Assembly: GCA_036971615.1 (NCBI GenBank)
Contig: JAYKKR010000011.1
Span: 496,001 to 560,000 of the forward strand
Direction: 5' to 3'
DNA length: 64,000 nt
DNA from: Amyloporia xantha
Lineage: Eukaryota > Basidiomycota > Agaricomycetes > Polyporales > Adustoporiaceae
The position numbers were made by a program, and so were the translations under genes. Below are positions 34,700-46,573 of this stretch, piece by piece. The notes beneath the pieces are model-generated. The model searched no databases, had not been told where the DNA came from, and was given only the letters and a program-made list of their open reading frames with translations. Position 1 is the stretch's first letter. Every line of letters starts with the position of its first letter.

Positions 34700-36013
34700 C
34701 GCCGACTTTCCACCAACCGTGAAATGAATGATTCAGCCACTACCCGGCGGGTGCTCGGCTTCGTGGCCCATCATGTATATGGAAGTCCATGTGCTGTATT
34801 CAAATGCATGATATGCTGTGTCAGACTCCAGTGTCTGAAATGCAGAGCAAGATGCGCCTAGACTACTTAGTAGTGAACCTCGTTAGGCCATGGCAATTGC
34901 ACGGGATCTTGTGGGGCATCAGTCGTCTTCTTTATCCCTCCGTGTGAACATTGTGGGTACCTGTATAGTGGTGAATTGAAACCGGATGATGCCATCTCAA
35001 GCTCTGCTGCGTAACGTCCTTGCGACACAACTCTGATGTGTTTTGTTAATAGTGACTGCATATTGTTCCGCTAACCTATTGACGACGTGGATACGTGCAG
35101 AAAGCTGTTCTTGAATTCCGACTTCAGGGAGCAGATGGAAGGGTTGGAGAAATCGAGATCCTTGATCCTCAGCTAGCACGTGACCGCACGCGTCCCGACG
35201 CGTCGTGTCACACTCCGTCACTCGTCACCTCCGTCAACTCCTGGCTTATCAGTATTCTTTAAGTGCTATAGGCGATCTCATATTCTTTCGAGGCAGGTGT
35301 GTATCGAAGATCTGTTTTATATGGAAAGCACAATTGGTTGAAGAAAGTGCGTGCGAACTCGAGAACTAGTTCGCTTTAAGGTTCAATTTCCCTGGTCCTC
35401 AGCAATTACACGCTGCGCACCTAGGCTATGACAGTCAAGGTGATGGGCCCGGCGTATATCAGGACTCAGACGCGCGTACCAGTTCGGCAGACTCCTGCTT
35501 AGGTGAAGTATGGTTCTTTGCTGAGAGGACGTGTAAGTGTTTCGGAAGAGCTGACGGCTGTTGAAGCCTAGTGCGCTGCGGCTACGGAGACGTGAGACCG
35601 CAATCAATACCAGTTACTGCGTCAGCAACAGAACCATGGAATAACGTACTCCTTCAAGGGGCATGGATAACGTTCTCGAGATGAAGATGGGATGTTAACA
35701 ACCAGGTGACGCAGAATGTATATATGGCAGCCGCGAGCTACGAGTGACTTGAAGGTCGAGCAGGGGCGATGACTCAGGTTCGAAAGCTTTCAGCTTCAAG
35801 ACGCGTGTTTCAAGCGATGTTGCCAAGAGGTTCCACTCTGCGAGGATAACGCTTGAATAAAGGCGGACGGCGCGATGATGGAGACGTTTCCTGCACGCGT
35901 TACACGAAACACAGTTTACGTGTGAGGATGTACAGTCCTCATCGTGATAGATGCGATTTTCGTTCGGTAAGAGCGCGAGAGTCCACTGCGGCACTGCCCT
36001 ACGTGCCTAAACA
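34700..36013. other. Right flank of the transposon, no firm gene
   Basis: A minus-strand frame at 35607-35383 (MIAVSRLRSRSALGFNSRQL) resembles a mitochondrial leader but could not be extended. Bases 35690-36010 match the sequence 3' of SDR copy 3 (37990-38330), sharing stretches such as TATATATGGCAGC/TATATATAGCAGC. This is the downstream half of the SDR duplication unit. Confidence 0.45.
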
Positions 36014-37134
36014 TTAAACACTGGTCGTGGGAACGACTTGCCTCCGGGCGATGAACGATCCAGTCTCTGCAGGGCCCGCATGGTCAATGGTCTTCAAAAT
36101 CCAGCTGACAGCTACTGAAGGCGAAACGGGCTTCGGGTCGAAGTTCGGATTGATCGCGCGGAATTTGTCCATCATCCTGGATAGTGCTGCGTCGGCTTCT
36201 TTGTCACCTGTTTAAGTAGAGTATAAATGTGTCTCGTAAGCACATACACTATCAGTGCCAGCGGGAGCGATACTCACGTTCTTCTACGGCAGTTGCTGTT
36301 ACGTCGACATATCCAGGACCCAGTGCTATGACAATGAATACCTCGCTCTCCAAGAGCGCTGCATATTTCGTCATTACCATGTCGGCAGCAGCCTTCGTCG
36401 CCGCGTACGCGACCGAACTCTCCTCTCGTGCTTTCCAAATAGCTTCCCGATTGCCGGCGCCACTGCTCATTAATGCGACTTTTTTGGCTGAGCCTTTCCG
36501 AAGCAGCGGCAAGAATGCGTTAACAGAGTGGACAAAACCAAGAACATTGACTTTAAACTTGGCGAGAATAAGGAGACCTGAGGGTCAGACAAGATCCTGC
36601 GAAACGGCAATATACTCACAGCATCCATGAACTCTGTGTCAAGTTCGTCTTCGTCCTTACTGGATAATTTTCAAAAATAAATTCAGTCCATTGATACACT
36701 TACGACAGGGAACGTACTAGTCAGTGATTCCACGAAACACGGATTTGGTATCCATGCGTGCAGCATTGTTTATGAGAACGTCCAATGTACCTCCAGTCTT
36801 CTCGGCTACCTGAGCTGCCGCAGCCTTGAATATCGTGAGCAGAGGATCAGAATACGACATGTCTGGTTGAAAAATACCTTCAAAGCGCGATGATCTGTAA
36901 CATCCGCTTCCAAGACGTGCACATTCGTCGCGCCGGATTCGGACAGAAAAGTAGCAAGATGTGTGGAACCAGCGATGCTGCGCACGGTGACGAAAACCGT
37001 GTTGTGGCCATCAGCCGCCTATTCAAATTCAAGCCTGATAAGTTTGGACTAAGTTTAAGTCTTGCACATACCAGCTGGCGGACTATTTCAAGCCCGATTC
37101 CTCGAGATCCTCCGATAACAGCGTAGGAAGGCAT
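36014..37134 (-). CDS. Short-chain dehydrogenase/reductase, copy 2
   Basis: Same six-exon structure as copies 1 and 3. It starts MPSYAVIGGSRGIGLEIV; NNAA is in exon 3, the catalytic serine is in MSSGAG, and YxxxK is YAATK. The C-terminus is longer than in the sisters: after GSFIARR the frame continues QVVPTTSV to TAA at 36016-36014, because the stop used by copy 3 is lost. The sequence EESSVAYAATK also diverges from the DQAAYGMTK and GQAAYGLTK of the other copies, so substrate preference may differ. All catalytic residues are kept. Confidence 0.85.
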
Positions 37135-38347
37135 GTCTGCACTTTTAGACCACTTTCAGAGCTACAGAAACCGACTTGATATACAACACAGTCTCGTCTA
37201 GCAAAGATATTCGGAAAGAGTACCTGGATCAGCAAGTTTCCGTGTAGGAGGTGCGCGCACCTGCATGCGCACACTCAGGTACTATTTGTACCCAGACTTG
37301 AGGTTTTCCCTTACATGAGAAATTCGGACAGATGTGGGTCAATCACGGTACCACTATGACCAGTGTCTCTCCGCGCCTTGAGTATGGCTTTCTGAACTCC
37401 GCAGTGGCTGCCGCCCCAGAGCAAGAGACAAAGTCCCCTTGCCCTTGGACAACTTGTAGTCTTAGAAACTTCATCAGGAGCAATAACCCTTCATTAGCAG
37501 TAGTGGAAATCCTCGCACGCCACTCCAAGTTTCTCTTCTCCATTAGGATAATATGATATACTGCTGTTTATGCCAGAAGTGTTAGAGGGATTGTAGTACG
37601 CACTTGCAGGTTTGATGGCGCAGATACTGCATGGCATCCACTGGGAGGTATTCGATGTATCAAAATTCATTTCAAAAGTGTACGTTTGATAATTCGCGGT
37701 GGCGGGGTGCGGTAGTATAAGTAAACGGTTTGGGTACGAGACCACAGCAGCGCTATTCCTGGTCTTGGAATCGATAATTGCGGTCCAGGGGTAAACGCCG
37801 AAGTATCCCCGACATCAGCAACGTGATATGGGGAAACGGCGCTCGAGGTGGGGCTGCAGTTGGGCTGCAGGCGCGATAGGACTTGAGTGATGCTACTTAT
37901 GTAGACACGTTTCAATATTTCTACCAACATCATTGCGAGCTTGAACGAAGGGTATGACGATTAAATGCGTTTCTCAGGCTGGTCAGACATCTGTTACCAA
38001 ATGATAATTACAAACTCAATAGGAAAGACGAAAAAGCAGACAGCATCCACCCAGACGGCCCTTGCTATATTTATTGCTGCGTAACCTTGTAATGGTATAA
38101 AGGCAACCAAATCACGCAATATATATATAGCAGCTGCAAGCTGCAAGTGATTCCAAGGCGGTGTATGCTCGAAAGCTCTTAGCTTGAACGTAAATGTTTC
38201 GATCGATGGCTGACAAGAGATGATACTCTGTAGGAGAGAATCATCATACATGGGACTTCCGTTCGGGAAGATGGCGACCTCGCATGAACCGCTTGTCCGA
38301 CCATTGCTCTACGTGCCTACAAATTAAACATCGGTCGTCTGAGTGAG
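37135..38347. other. Spacer with duplicated flanks and a possible peptidase relic
   Basis: 37140-37330 repeats the upstream sequence of the other SDR copies. 37990-38330 repeats the downstream sequence seen at 35690-36010; its minus-strand frame (FKLRAFEHTPPWNHLQLAAA) is not clearly coding. The piece between is described separately. Confidence 0.5.
37494..37933 (-). pseudogene. Possible degenerate A1 aspartic peptidase fragment
   Basis: The minus strand reads NYQTYTFEMNFDTSNTSQWM then PASAYYNPSNTSG. This resembles the DTGSS-LW region of pepsin-like peptidases, but the active site reads DTSNTS. Neighbouring pieces lie in different frames. Resemblance is weak and the call is tentative. Confidence 0.3.
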
Positions 38348-39456
38348 CTACTCCCGTGGGATAAAAGATCCAGTATCTGCAGGGCCCGCAAGATCAATGG
38401 TCTTCAAGATCCAATTGACGCCGAATGAAAGCGATACGGGCGCCGGGTTGAAGTTTGGAATGATCGCGCTGAGTTTTTGCGCCAGCCTGGCTCTTGCTGC
38501 GTCGAGCTCAGCGCTACCTGTAAGCATAGTATAGATGCACGGTGTGAGCACACACACTATCCATGCACTGAAGTAAGAGATACTCACGTTGCACTTGTCC
38601 TATATCAGTTGCTGATGTGTCGACATGTCCAGGACCCAGTGCGATCACAACAAACCCCTCGCTCTCCAAGAGTGCAGCGTATTTGGTCATCGCCATGTTG
38701 GCAGCAGCCTTCGTCAACCCGTACGCAGCTTGACCCTCTAGCCGTGCTTTCCATGTCAATTCACGATCACCGGCGCCACTGCTAATTAACGCGACCTTTT
38801 TGGCCGAGCCTTTTCGAAGCAGAGGCAAGAATGCGTTGACGGAGTGGACAAACCCGAGGACGTTTACTTTGAACTTGACGACGACAATATGGAGCACTAT
38901 GAGTTAGACAGAATCCTGCGAAACAACGCTATACTTACAGCTTCCATGAAATATGTGTCAAGTTCGTCTTCGTCCTTACTGGATAATTTTCCAAAAATCA
39001 GTCCGCAGCCTATCAGTACACTTATATTAGTGAACGTACTAGTCAGTGAGCCCTCGAAAAGCCGTCCCGCCGCCCATGAGCGCAGCGTTGTTTATGAGAA
39101 CGTCCAGTGTACCTCCAGTCTTCTCGGAGGCTTGAGCTGCTGCAGCCTTAGATAATATGAGCAAAGAGCTGAAATACGACATAGCTGGCTTGAAATACCT
39201 TCATAGCGCGATGATCCGTACTATCCGCTTCCAAGACATGCACATTCGTCGCGCCGGATTCAGAGAGAAAAGTAGCAAGATGTGTGGAACCAGCGATGTT
39301 GCGCACAGTAACGAAAACAATGTTACGAGCATCCGCCGCCTATTTGAATTCAAGTTTGATAAGTATGGCACTATAGGTAAGTGCCGTACGCACCAGCTGA
39401 CGGACTGTCTCAAGACCAATACCTCGAGATCCTCCGATAACAGCGTAGGAGGGCAT
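38348..39456 (-). CDS. Short-chain dehydrogenase/reductase, copy 3
   Basis: Six exons, start MPSYAVIGGSRGIGLETV at 39456, stop TAG at 38350-38348. NNAA (LINNAALMGGGTAF), catalytic serine (LISSGAGDRE) and YGLTK are present. It is close to copy 1 in exon 5. It lies 434 bp downstream of the intact ERG27 on the same strand, the arrangement from which the decayed pair at 1549-3530 derives. Substrate unknown. Confidence 0.88.
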
Positions 39457-39889
39457 GTCTGCAATTTTAGACCGTCTCCGAGACTACAGACACAGACTTT
39501 ATATACAACACCGTCTCCTCCAGCCACGCCCGCGTGATACTCGGAAAACGCATCTGAATCAGCAAGCTCGGGCAAAGCTTCCGTGAAGGTGGGGCGTGCG
39601 TACCAGCATGAATGCAAATCGCCACATCCTGGAATCCGTGTACAGATATGAACTTTGTCATGATTTCGGACAAGAGGTGGGTCCGTCGTGTGGTCATTTC
39701 ACGTACCGTCATGAGCAGTGTATACATCGTGACCTTGTAATGATGTAGAGATAGAAGGATGCACCCATTATGCGATGACTAGATGTGTCCATGATAGAGA
39801 TAGTGAATGAATATCAACAAAAATCCCAAATGCACGCCGCGGCGAGAGATGCTGAATCAGGCAAGGAAGCCCATATAACATGGGACCTC

Positions 39890-41415
39890 TCAATGCAACT
39901 CTTTTCCGTTAGCCCCATTCTTGCCTTCCGCCTCTAAAAAAGCTTGATATAATCGTTCGCAGCGCTCAACGATCCGCTTGCCCTCTTCGGCATGGTCCGT
40001 CCACTGCGTGACTGGCTCAATTCCGACTCTCTCTCTGCCCCACCTGTCATTCTCTGCACAGAACTTAGGATATGCTTGTGTATCTGACGAGCTGCCATCA
40101 TCGATCCGATTTGGTATGGAGGCCAAGGGGACGAGAGAAAGCTGAGACGCAGCGATGGCGGCAACATATGTGGAGAAGAGGACATGTGGCGAGCCTAGGA
40201 ACCGGCACTGACATATCGATCATTTTCTAGTCTGGTATGTCTCCAGAGGACATAGACACTCACAAAATGGAAGAACAGCAACATCAGCCATTCGAGAATG
40301 GACGGTCGTAGAAGCTCCGCGGCCATTTTTGTTGCTGTGATTCCTGGCGACACCAGCACATGCGCAATGTCTCCCGAGCTACCTGAAAGTTTCGTGCCTT
40401 GAGACTGCGCCAGCTCCATCACCATCAGGTCGATCTGTGACTTCGACGCTTGGTAAGACGCGTCGGTCTTCGTCAGCTGCCAGTCGTCGTCCGGATCATA
40501 AGTGGGAAGTGCATCGACAGATGACATCCACAGCACTCGCGCGGAAGGAGGCACACGGGGCGCAGATGAGTGTTGCAGGGCATACTTAGAGAGCAGTGGT
40601 TGAAGCGCGCGGAACTGAAGTGGGGATATGAGGATTACGTATGAGGATTACGCAACATGGGAAAATAGTGCCTCCACTCACCAGCGCATAATGTCCAAAG
40701 ACATTGCACTGCCATACGAAGCCCAGTCCATCGCCGCTCATGACACCAACTTTTTGAACGTTGAACGCAGGATGCCGCACGGCGAGCAGTGGTGACTCGA
40801 GACATTGCCGGAAGAATACGAAGTAGTTCAGGTGGCTGTATGTTGCAACGCCAGCATTGCAGATTAAATGTGATACATACGGATATCTTCAGCGCGATCG
40901 GGTGAGCGAGGAACAGTATCATGACCACTGGACAACATACTTTGCCGAGACCTCCTTCCCGAACTGTAGCACACTCCTCGTTTCACTCAAGTCCAGTCGG
41001 TGAATATCGAGCTGCACCCTGCGCCGAAACTCCACTGCATATGCATGGGTATGTGAGTGTTCGGGTATCCCAGCTATGTGCGCATCAAGGAGACCGTAGA
41101 GCTGTGTTCTGGCGCTCTCTGCACGCTTTAGGTCGCGACACGCCATGATAATCGTCACCCCAGAAGCCGACGCATCATAATCGGCCAAATGTTCGTCCAT
41201 CCGTGCATTGGGTATTAACGATGTAAAGCGGGCTTTAGAGTCCGCTGGATTAGGTTCCGAGAGTTGGACCAGGAGACGGTGACATACACCGAAGCCGATG
41301 CCGCTTGACCAAGCTCAGCTACTTTGCAGGGGAAAAGAAGGACAAGAGAGACTTACCCATTGGCTCCCGTTATGACTATGATGAGACGTGGATGCCCATT
41401 TTCAATGCGTACCAT
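39890..41415 (-). CDS. ERG27: 3-ketosteroid reductase (ergosterol biosynthesis)
   Basis: Start MVRIENGHPRLIIVITGANG at 41415, stop at 39890. The NADP-binding motif TGANGGIGFG is split by the first intron. Other landmarks are SHLICNAGVATYSHLNYFV, DGLGFVWQCNVFGHYAL, the catalytic serine in VLWMSSVDALP, and YxxxK in ASYQASKSQIDL. These match the ERG27/HSD17B7 family, which reduces the C3 ketone during C4 demethylation of sterols at the endoplasmic reticulum with Erg25, Erg26 and Erg28. The C-terminal LEWLMLLFFHF and YVAAIAASQLSL stretches are hydrophobic, as expected. Length is about 430 aa, longer than yeast. Being single and intact, it is probably the essential host copy. Confidence 0.88.
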
Positions 41416-42039
41416 ATCTGTACGTCGGCTCCAGGTCTTCTGTCACGCCGAAGGAACGAACAAGAACTTTTCAGTCTCCACTCACCCAGGCCGGGCAGCA
41501 AGAAACAGTATTATGAGGCCACGCGGTCAGCACGTAGGCAAGTGTTTAAATAAATCCAAGTCGTAAGATGTAGCTCTAGCTAACAGGTGCAGCGGCCTGT
41601 AGTGGCTATGGTAGGCGGATTGGTCGCGGTTCGTTTTGCGTTTTGGCACCCGCGCCACCTTGAGCGCCAAATTACCGCGCCGCGAGCGAACTCCAGCTGC
41701 ATTGACTACTGACAGTTTACTGTGTCTCCGGCTCCAGGCGAGACAAATGAAGAGCGCTACTTACCGCCTTCGGACGTCAGAACACATCCATCCCGTGTTT
41801 GACACTGGAACTGCGCGGCTGGCTGCGATTCCGACGAACCAACCCCAAGAGTCTTCCGGCAGCGAACGCTTTGCAGCCACATTGAAAGCGATCAGTGAAT
41901 GATTAATTGAAAGGTGATCTTGTATACTATAATAGTCTATATATAAATTATGTGTATGGCGGGGCGTTATCGTTTGGGCCGGTGAACGGTGTCGTGCGCA
42001 ATGAGATCTCTGCTGCATATCTGACAATAGCCATTGCGT
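41416..42039. other. Intergenic, no gene seen
   Basis: Promoter region of ERG27 and upstream sequence of the FRAG1-like gene. Only short unrelated open frames. Confidence 0.5.
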
Positions 42040-42668
42040 GCAGGAACTCTCCTTGCCATGCTGGTTACATGGCTCGCGACCGGTCGACCAAAATATATCA
42101 CTCAGCAAGGGAAGATCGCGTACATCTCGGATTTCGACGCAAGTTACCTGAACCCCTCTTCATCCTATGCTGCTGTATCACAGGAGTGTCGTTCTTCCTC
42201 ACGCTCGTGGTCGAGCAGTGGCTGCAACAATCTGGGCGGTGAGTAGCGTCCTACAGACACACTTGTGTCCGTCTGTGATATTGACAAGTCACTTCCTAGT
42301 CTCCTTCTGAACATGCGCCACCGAGAGCGAGTGTTTGCCAGCCTCACAGTACTCGGATCCTTCATTGGAGGTGCAGGTCTTGTCCTGCTGTCCATCTTCA
42401 ACACAGGCCTGCGCCCAAGCCTGCATCATGTCTTCCTGCTCGCTTTCATCGTCGGCGTCAGCCTGAGTGCCCTCTTCACCATCATCGAAATGTATCTTGT
42501 CAAGCCCTATAATGATGTGAGTTCTGCTTGACTGAGCATCAACCACAGTACCACTGGATCAGCCACGACTTTGTCAAAATCTGCGACCTAAAATTTTCAT
42601 ACATCGCGAAGGGCATCAGTGCCATCACCCTGATCATACTTGCCATCGTATTTGCCATAACACTGTAG
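42040..42668 (+). pseudogene. FRAG1/DRAM/Sfk1-family membrane protein, apparent frameshift
   Basis: The first block reads LLAMLVTWLATGRPKY then GKIAYISDFDASYL. The frame then shifts by one base near 42153, and the protein continues in another frame: PLFILCCCITGVSFFLTLVV, NMRHRERVFASLTVLGSFIG, LHHVFLLAFIVGVSLSALFT, KGISAITLIILAIVFAITL, stop at 42668. Conserved motifs and four or five membrane spans fit the Frag1/DRAM/Sfk1 family of plasma-membrane and lysosomal proteins. An ordinary first exon with the N-terminal span was not found. The shift (CTGAACCCCTC where CTGAAxCCCCTC is expected) is either a real lesion or a sequencing error. Confidence 0.6.
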
Positions 42669-42838
42669 ATTCTCTGACCGTCTGAGGAACTGTCTGAATG
42701 ACGGTGGACGCTCAGGGGGGTCATGTTGATGCCGTCTGAGCTATTTGAACAGTCATCACTGGTGGACCCACCTTGGTCTTTGTCATCCTCAGATCGTGCG
42801 CAAGAGTAGAAAACAAAGAAGGCAGACAGAACGAGCAG

Positions 42839-43490
42839 TCATAGCTTAGAGGTGGCCGGGACGTGCGCACACCATGCAGTCTGCGAGAAACATGGAAAGC
42901 GGAGACTCATTAGCAAACTGTGGCTTCGGGCCCCTTTTCATTCGAGCATTTTGCAATCTGGGTGCATAATCCTCTGCAGTGGTGCACATACAAAGTATGT
43001 ACCTTCCAGACATTGGCCCGAAACTCGTTAGTTGCATGCCGACCCGTTTCTCCGACTTCGAGGAGCTTTCCTGGATGATCTGGAGATAGATACTGAACCA
43101 ATGGCTTGAGACGGGAAAAGTCAACCTCCCCTGAAGCAACGATGCGACAGTTGTTCGAAATCCGCTGAGCAGCGAAAGGGTAAATGTGAGGACCACCGGT
43201 ATACTAAATGAGGTGGCAGGCACACTTACGTAATGCGAAACTGCGGAGTCGAAGTTCAAAAAGCAACCTCGACCAACCCGCGTATGATAATAGTCTCGGA
43301 GCCAGCCGTTCGGAGCATGAAGGCGGAATCGAAAAACCGGGTGATCCCGCGCTCCTGAACCCCGTGAATTCAATTCAGATTCCAGCTCCGAACGGCTGGC
43401 CCCGAGACTAGTATGATAAGTGGCTGAGGTCGTTGGGGCAGACAAAGTCGCACGATCGCCCAATGGTCGGCGAGTATATGAAGCGTACAT
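42839..43490 (-). CDS. Hypothetical gene with a MITE inside
   Basis: The 3' part is convincing: EVDFSRLKPLVQYLSPDHPG, then KLLEVGETGRHATNEFRANV, WK, and after an intron (GTACAT to CTCGCAG) TAWCAHVPATSKL, stop at 42839. Upstream (43260-43490) two frames are possible. One (DFVCPNDLSHLSY, then AGWSRLLFELRLRSF) is stopped by TAG at the first bases of the MITE; the other reads through it. I recognise no family. Whether the gene is broken depends on which frame is real. Confidence 0.45.
43291..43410. mobile_element. 120-bp Mutator-type MITE with 9-bp target duplication
   Basis: The ends TAGTCTCGGAGCCAGCCGTT and its complement form 26-bp inverted repeats with one mismatch. The 9-bp direct repeat GTATGATAA flanks both sides (43282-43290 and 43411-43419). 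A 9-bp duplication is typical of MULE transposition. Confidence 0.88.
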
Positions 43491-43801
43491 ACATTGCATA
43501 GATATACTCAAGTATCCTCGAGACCTTAGGAAAGAGCGAGAAATCTGAGAAGAATATGAGAGGGACCGATGCTCCTAAAGCAGCGAGACTACATAAGTTG
43601 AACTAATTTCAACAGGTAAATAAGACCGCCTCCCGCCAGCTCCCGCCCGCCCTCTGCTGCCGCCACCAAGCGGCCACCAGCGCGCAACTTGAACAGAACG
43701 TCTTACCTACCAGCCAGCTTGCAGCTCTTCAGCATTGTATTCTGTCATCACTTCTGAGAATCAACCACCGAGGATATATACAATTTTCCCAAACACTCGC
43801 T

Positions 43802-45109
43802 ATGTCGCCCTTCGAGCCCGACCGGTGGATAGAACAGCTCATGGAATGTCAGCACCTTGCCGAACCTGACATGAAAGCGCTATGTGAACGAGTACGCTCA
43901 ATTCTGATGGAGGAGTCCAACATTCAGCCCGTCTCGAGTCCAGTAACAATATGCGGCGATATCCATGGACAGTTTTGGGATCTTCTTGAGCTCTTGCGGA
44001 AGGGAGGGGATGTGCCACAGACAAGCTACATTTTTATGGCACGTATGTGTCCTCCAGCCCGTTTCGAGAGGACTGCTCAGACCTTCATAGGGTGACTTCG
44101 TGGACCGCGGTCATTATAGCTTGGAGACTGTATCCCTGCTGTTAGTACTGAAAGCGAAGTAAGGCTTTCCTGAATCAGCAGGTGCTGGGATCATGCTTCA
44201 TACGCGGTCGGCAGATATCCCGACAGAGTGACACTTCTCCGGGGGAATCATGAGAGCAGACAGATCACACAAGTGTACGGGTTCTACGGTGAGCTAATCA
44301 TTCACGCTCGTCTGTGCACGCACCAAACTGGGCCTAGATGAGTGTCAACAAAAGTACGGCAGCGCGCTCGTATGGAAAGCATGCTGTAGTGTCTTCGACT
44401 ACCTGAATCTGGCCGCGGTGAGTATACCCCCTGGTCAATCACAGCCGCTATTTAACGCTCTGCAGATCATAGATGGGGAGACGCTGTGTGTACACGGTGG
44501 GCTGTCGCCAGACATTCGAACACTAGATCAGATACGTGTACTCTCGCGCGCTCAGGAGATTCCTCATGAGGGCGCATTCTGCGGTAAAGACTAATCGCTG
44601 GCTAATGTCCTCTTTTTTGCTAATGCGTTGAAAAGATCTTATGTGGTCAGATCCGGACGAGATAGAGAACTGGGCGATCAGCCCTCGTGGCGCCGGTTGG
44701 CTCTTCGGGGGAAGCGTAACTCAAGAAGTATGGTTTATCCGTCGCTCTTCTCAACGGCTACTTATTCCTCTCAGTTCAACCACGTTAACTCTCTACAACT
44801 GATCGCGCGGGCGCATCAATTAGTTCAAGAGGGCTATAAGTATATGTTCGACGAGCAGCTGGTCACTGTCTGGTCTGCACCAAATTATTGTTACCGATGC
44901 GGTAATATGGCGTCTATCTTGACCATCGGAGAAGACGGAGGGAGAGAATTCACTGTGTACGATGCTGCAGAAGAGAACGAGCGGGACAAAGGAATGCAGA
45001 GGCAGCGTAAGATGGTGAGTAGTTGTTCCGTGTCGTTGGGTATTTGGCGCAATGTTCTGACATACTGCGTGTCGCCCGCCAGGGCACGGTGTCATCATAT
45101 TTCGTGTAA
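43802..45109 (+). CDS. PP6/Sit4-type protein phosphatase catalytic subunit
   Basis: Start [20 protein letters not shown], stop at 45107-45109. Metal-binding and catalytic motifs of the PPP family are complete: [115 protein letters not shown] and [12 protein letters not shown] favour PP6 over PP4 or PP2A. The C-terminus SSYFV replaces the usual YFL. The first intron (44039-44090) has a GC donor (ATG, then GCACGT), needed to keep GDFVDRG in frame. Host gene for cell-cycle and stress signalling. Confidence 0.85.
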
Positions 45110-46573
45110 CTTCATACCAGATACTGTATCAAGATATGTTGATCGTTTTGGCTTCTACTCCTGCTGGAGTTTACATGGTGAAGGACGTATTATCAAGATT
45201 AGTTCCGCGTCATTGGCCACAGTCATTGAAGGGGATGCTCATAGCGCTTAATATTTTGGCGTGAGAGCTTCATAGAAAGGCACAACGGGAAGTATGGAAG
45301 CACGTGCTTCCGAGGTAGGTGCATCATTCTTTCAGAAGGACCTTCGTCTTCCTTCTTGCGTACTAAATTTATCACTGTCGGGCTTTTACGGGCCGACCAA
45401 CAGGATACTCATAAGATGCGAAGGTTGGTCGTCGTCCGTTGATATTCGTCGTCTACGAGCGGGTCTCTACCTGATCTCTGTCTGCGTTGTTGATATCAAC
45501 AGTCACAAGCCAGTGAATTGGTCGGTTGGACCATACGTTGTTTGACATAACTTTCAAGATTTGGCAGGACCGAGCTTCTAGAAGAAAGTACGGTCAAATG
45601 GCAATGTGATATTCGAAGCATGGCTTGTAGGCAAGCGCATATACACCTCTATGGCTCATTCGTGCTTCAAGCATTCTGAGGTTGATCCTTCTGGGTTACA
45701 TCTCGTGCAGGGAGGGCCCGAGCAAGGGATAGAGTGCTGCACATTCAACCACTTTCTGAATTCGACACGAACGATGACATTACATAGCGCGCCAATGCTG
45801 TCAAGGCGTGTACAAGACCAAGAACTATCTCCGGCCATATCGGCTCCTCTCGAAACTCACTGTAATCACCATGCTTATCGGGGTCTCTCCTTGTGGAACT
45901 AATGAACACCATGTAGCGCAAGAACGCGGAGCTTGACATCGCTCTTTCGACAGGCCCGCGCCTGCCCACCAGACTTTGAATATGTTGGATTTCTTGGTGG
46001 GAGTTTCTGGACTTGTGCGTATGCCATACTCACGATGCTCGTCTATTGAGCTCTATTGGCAGGTTGGGCTGTCGTAGATATGATCGTATCCGCGGCTCTC
46101 TATTGGGTGTATAAATGTGCGCTTGAGAATCACAATCCATGACTGTCCGGAGTTCTCACCACGAACTTCCTTCAGATGTAATGCCGCTCAAACCACTGAC
46201 ATGTGAAGATGTGTTGCTCGTATATGACGATGAGTGGCAGGTGGACAATTTTAGTATATGATACGTGCTATGATCACGGGTAGTGCACACTACACACTCA
46301 TGTCTACGGTTTCACCATTTGCATTGTTATTACGCTGTGATTACAATACACGTACAATCGGCCTTGCCTTAGACATGAGCGCCTATATGCACCTCTGGAT
46401 CTTAGCAAGGCGCGCCGCGCCCTCGTGTCGAGATTGATATCAGAAACCGGAGTTCAACTGATTGATACATCGTTCAAGTCAGACGCTATGATCTAATTTC
46501 AATTCACATGTTTCACAGCAAATAAAGTAAGCCCATGTCTGTTTGACAGCAACTAGACACCTCCGGATCCGTC
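45110..46573. other. Intergenic, no gene seen
   Basis: 1.4 kb with only short frames and no family resemblance. It ends with the promoter of the acyl-CoA oxidase gene. Confidence 0.45.

Noticed and set aside
35383..35607. Mitochondrial protein with an N-terminal leader
   Set aside because: The arginine-rich frame stops after 74 codons and no downstream exon continues it.
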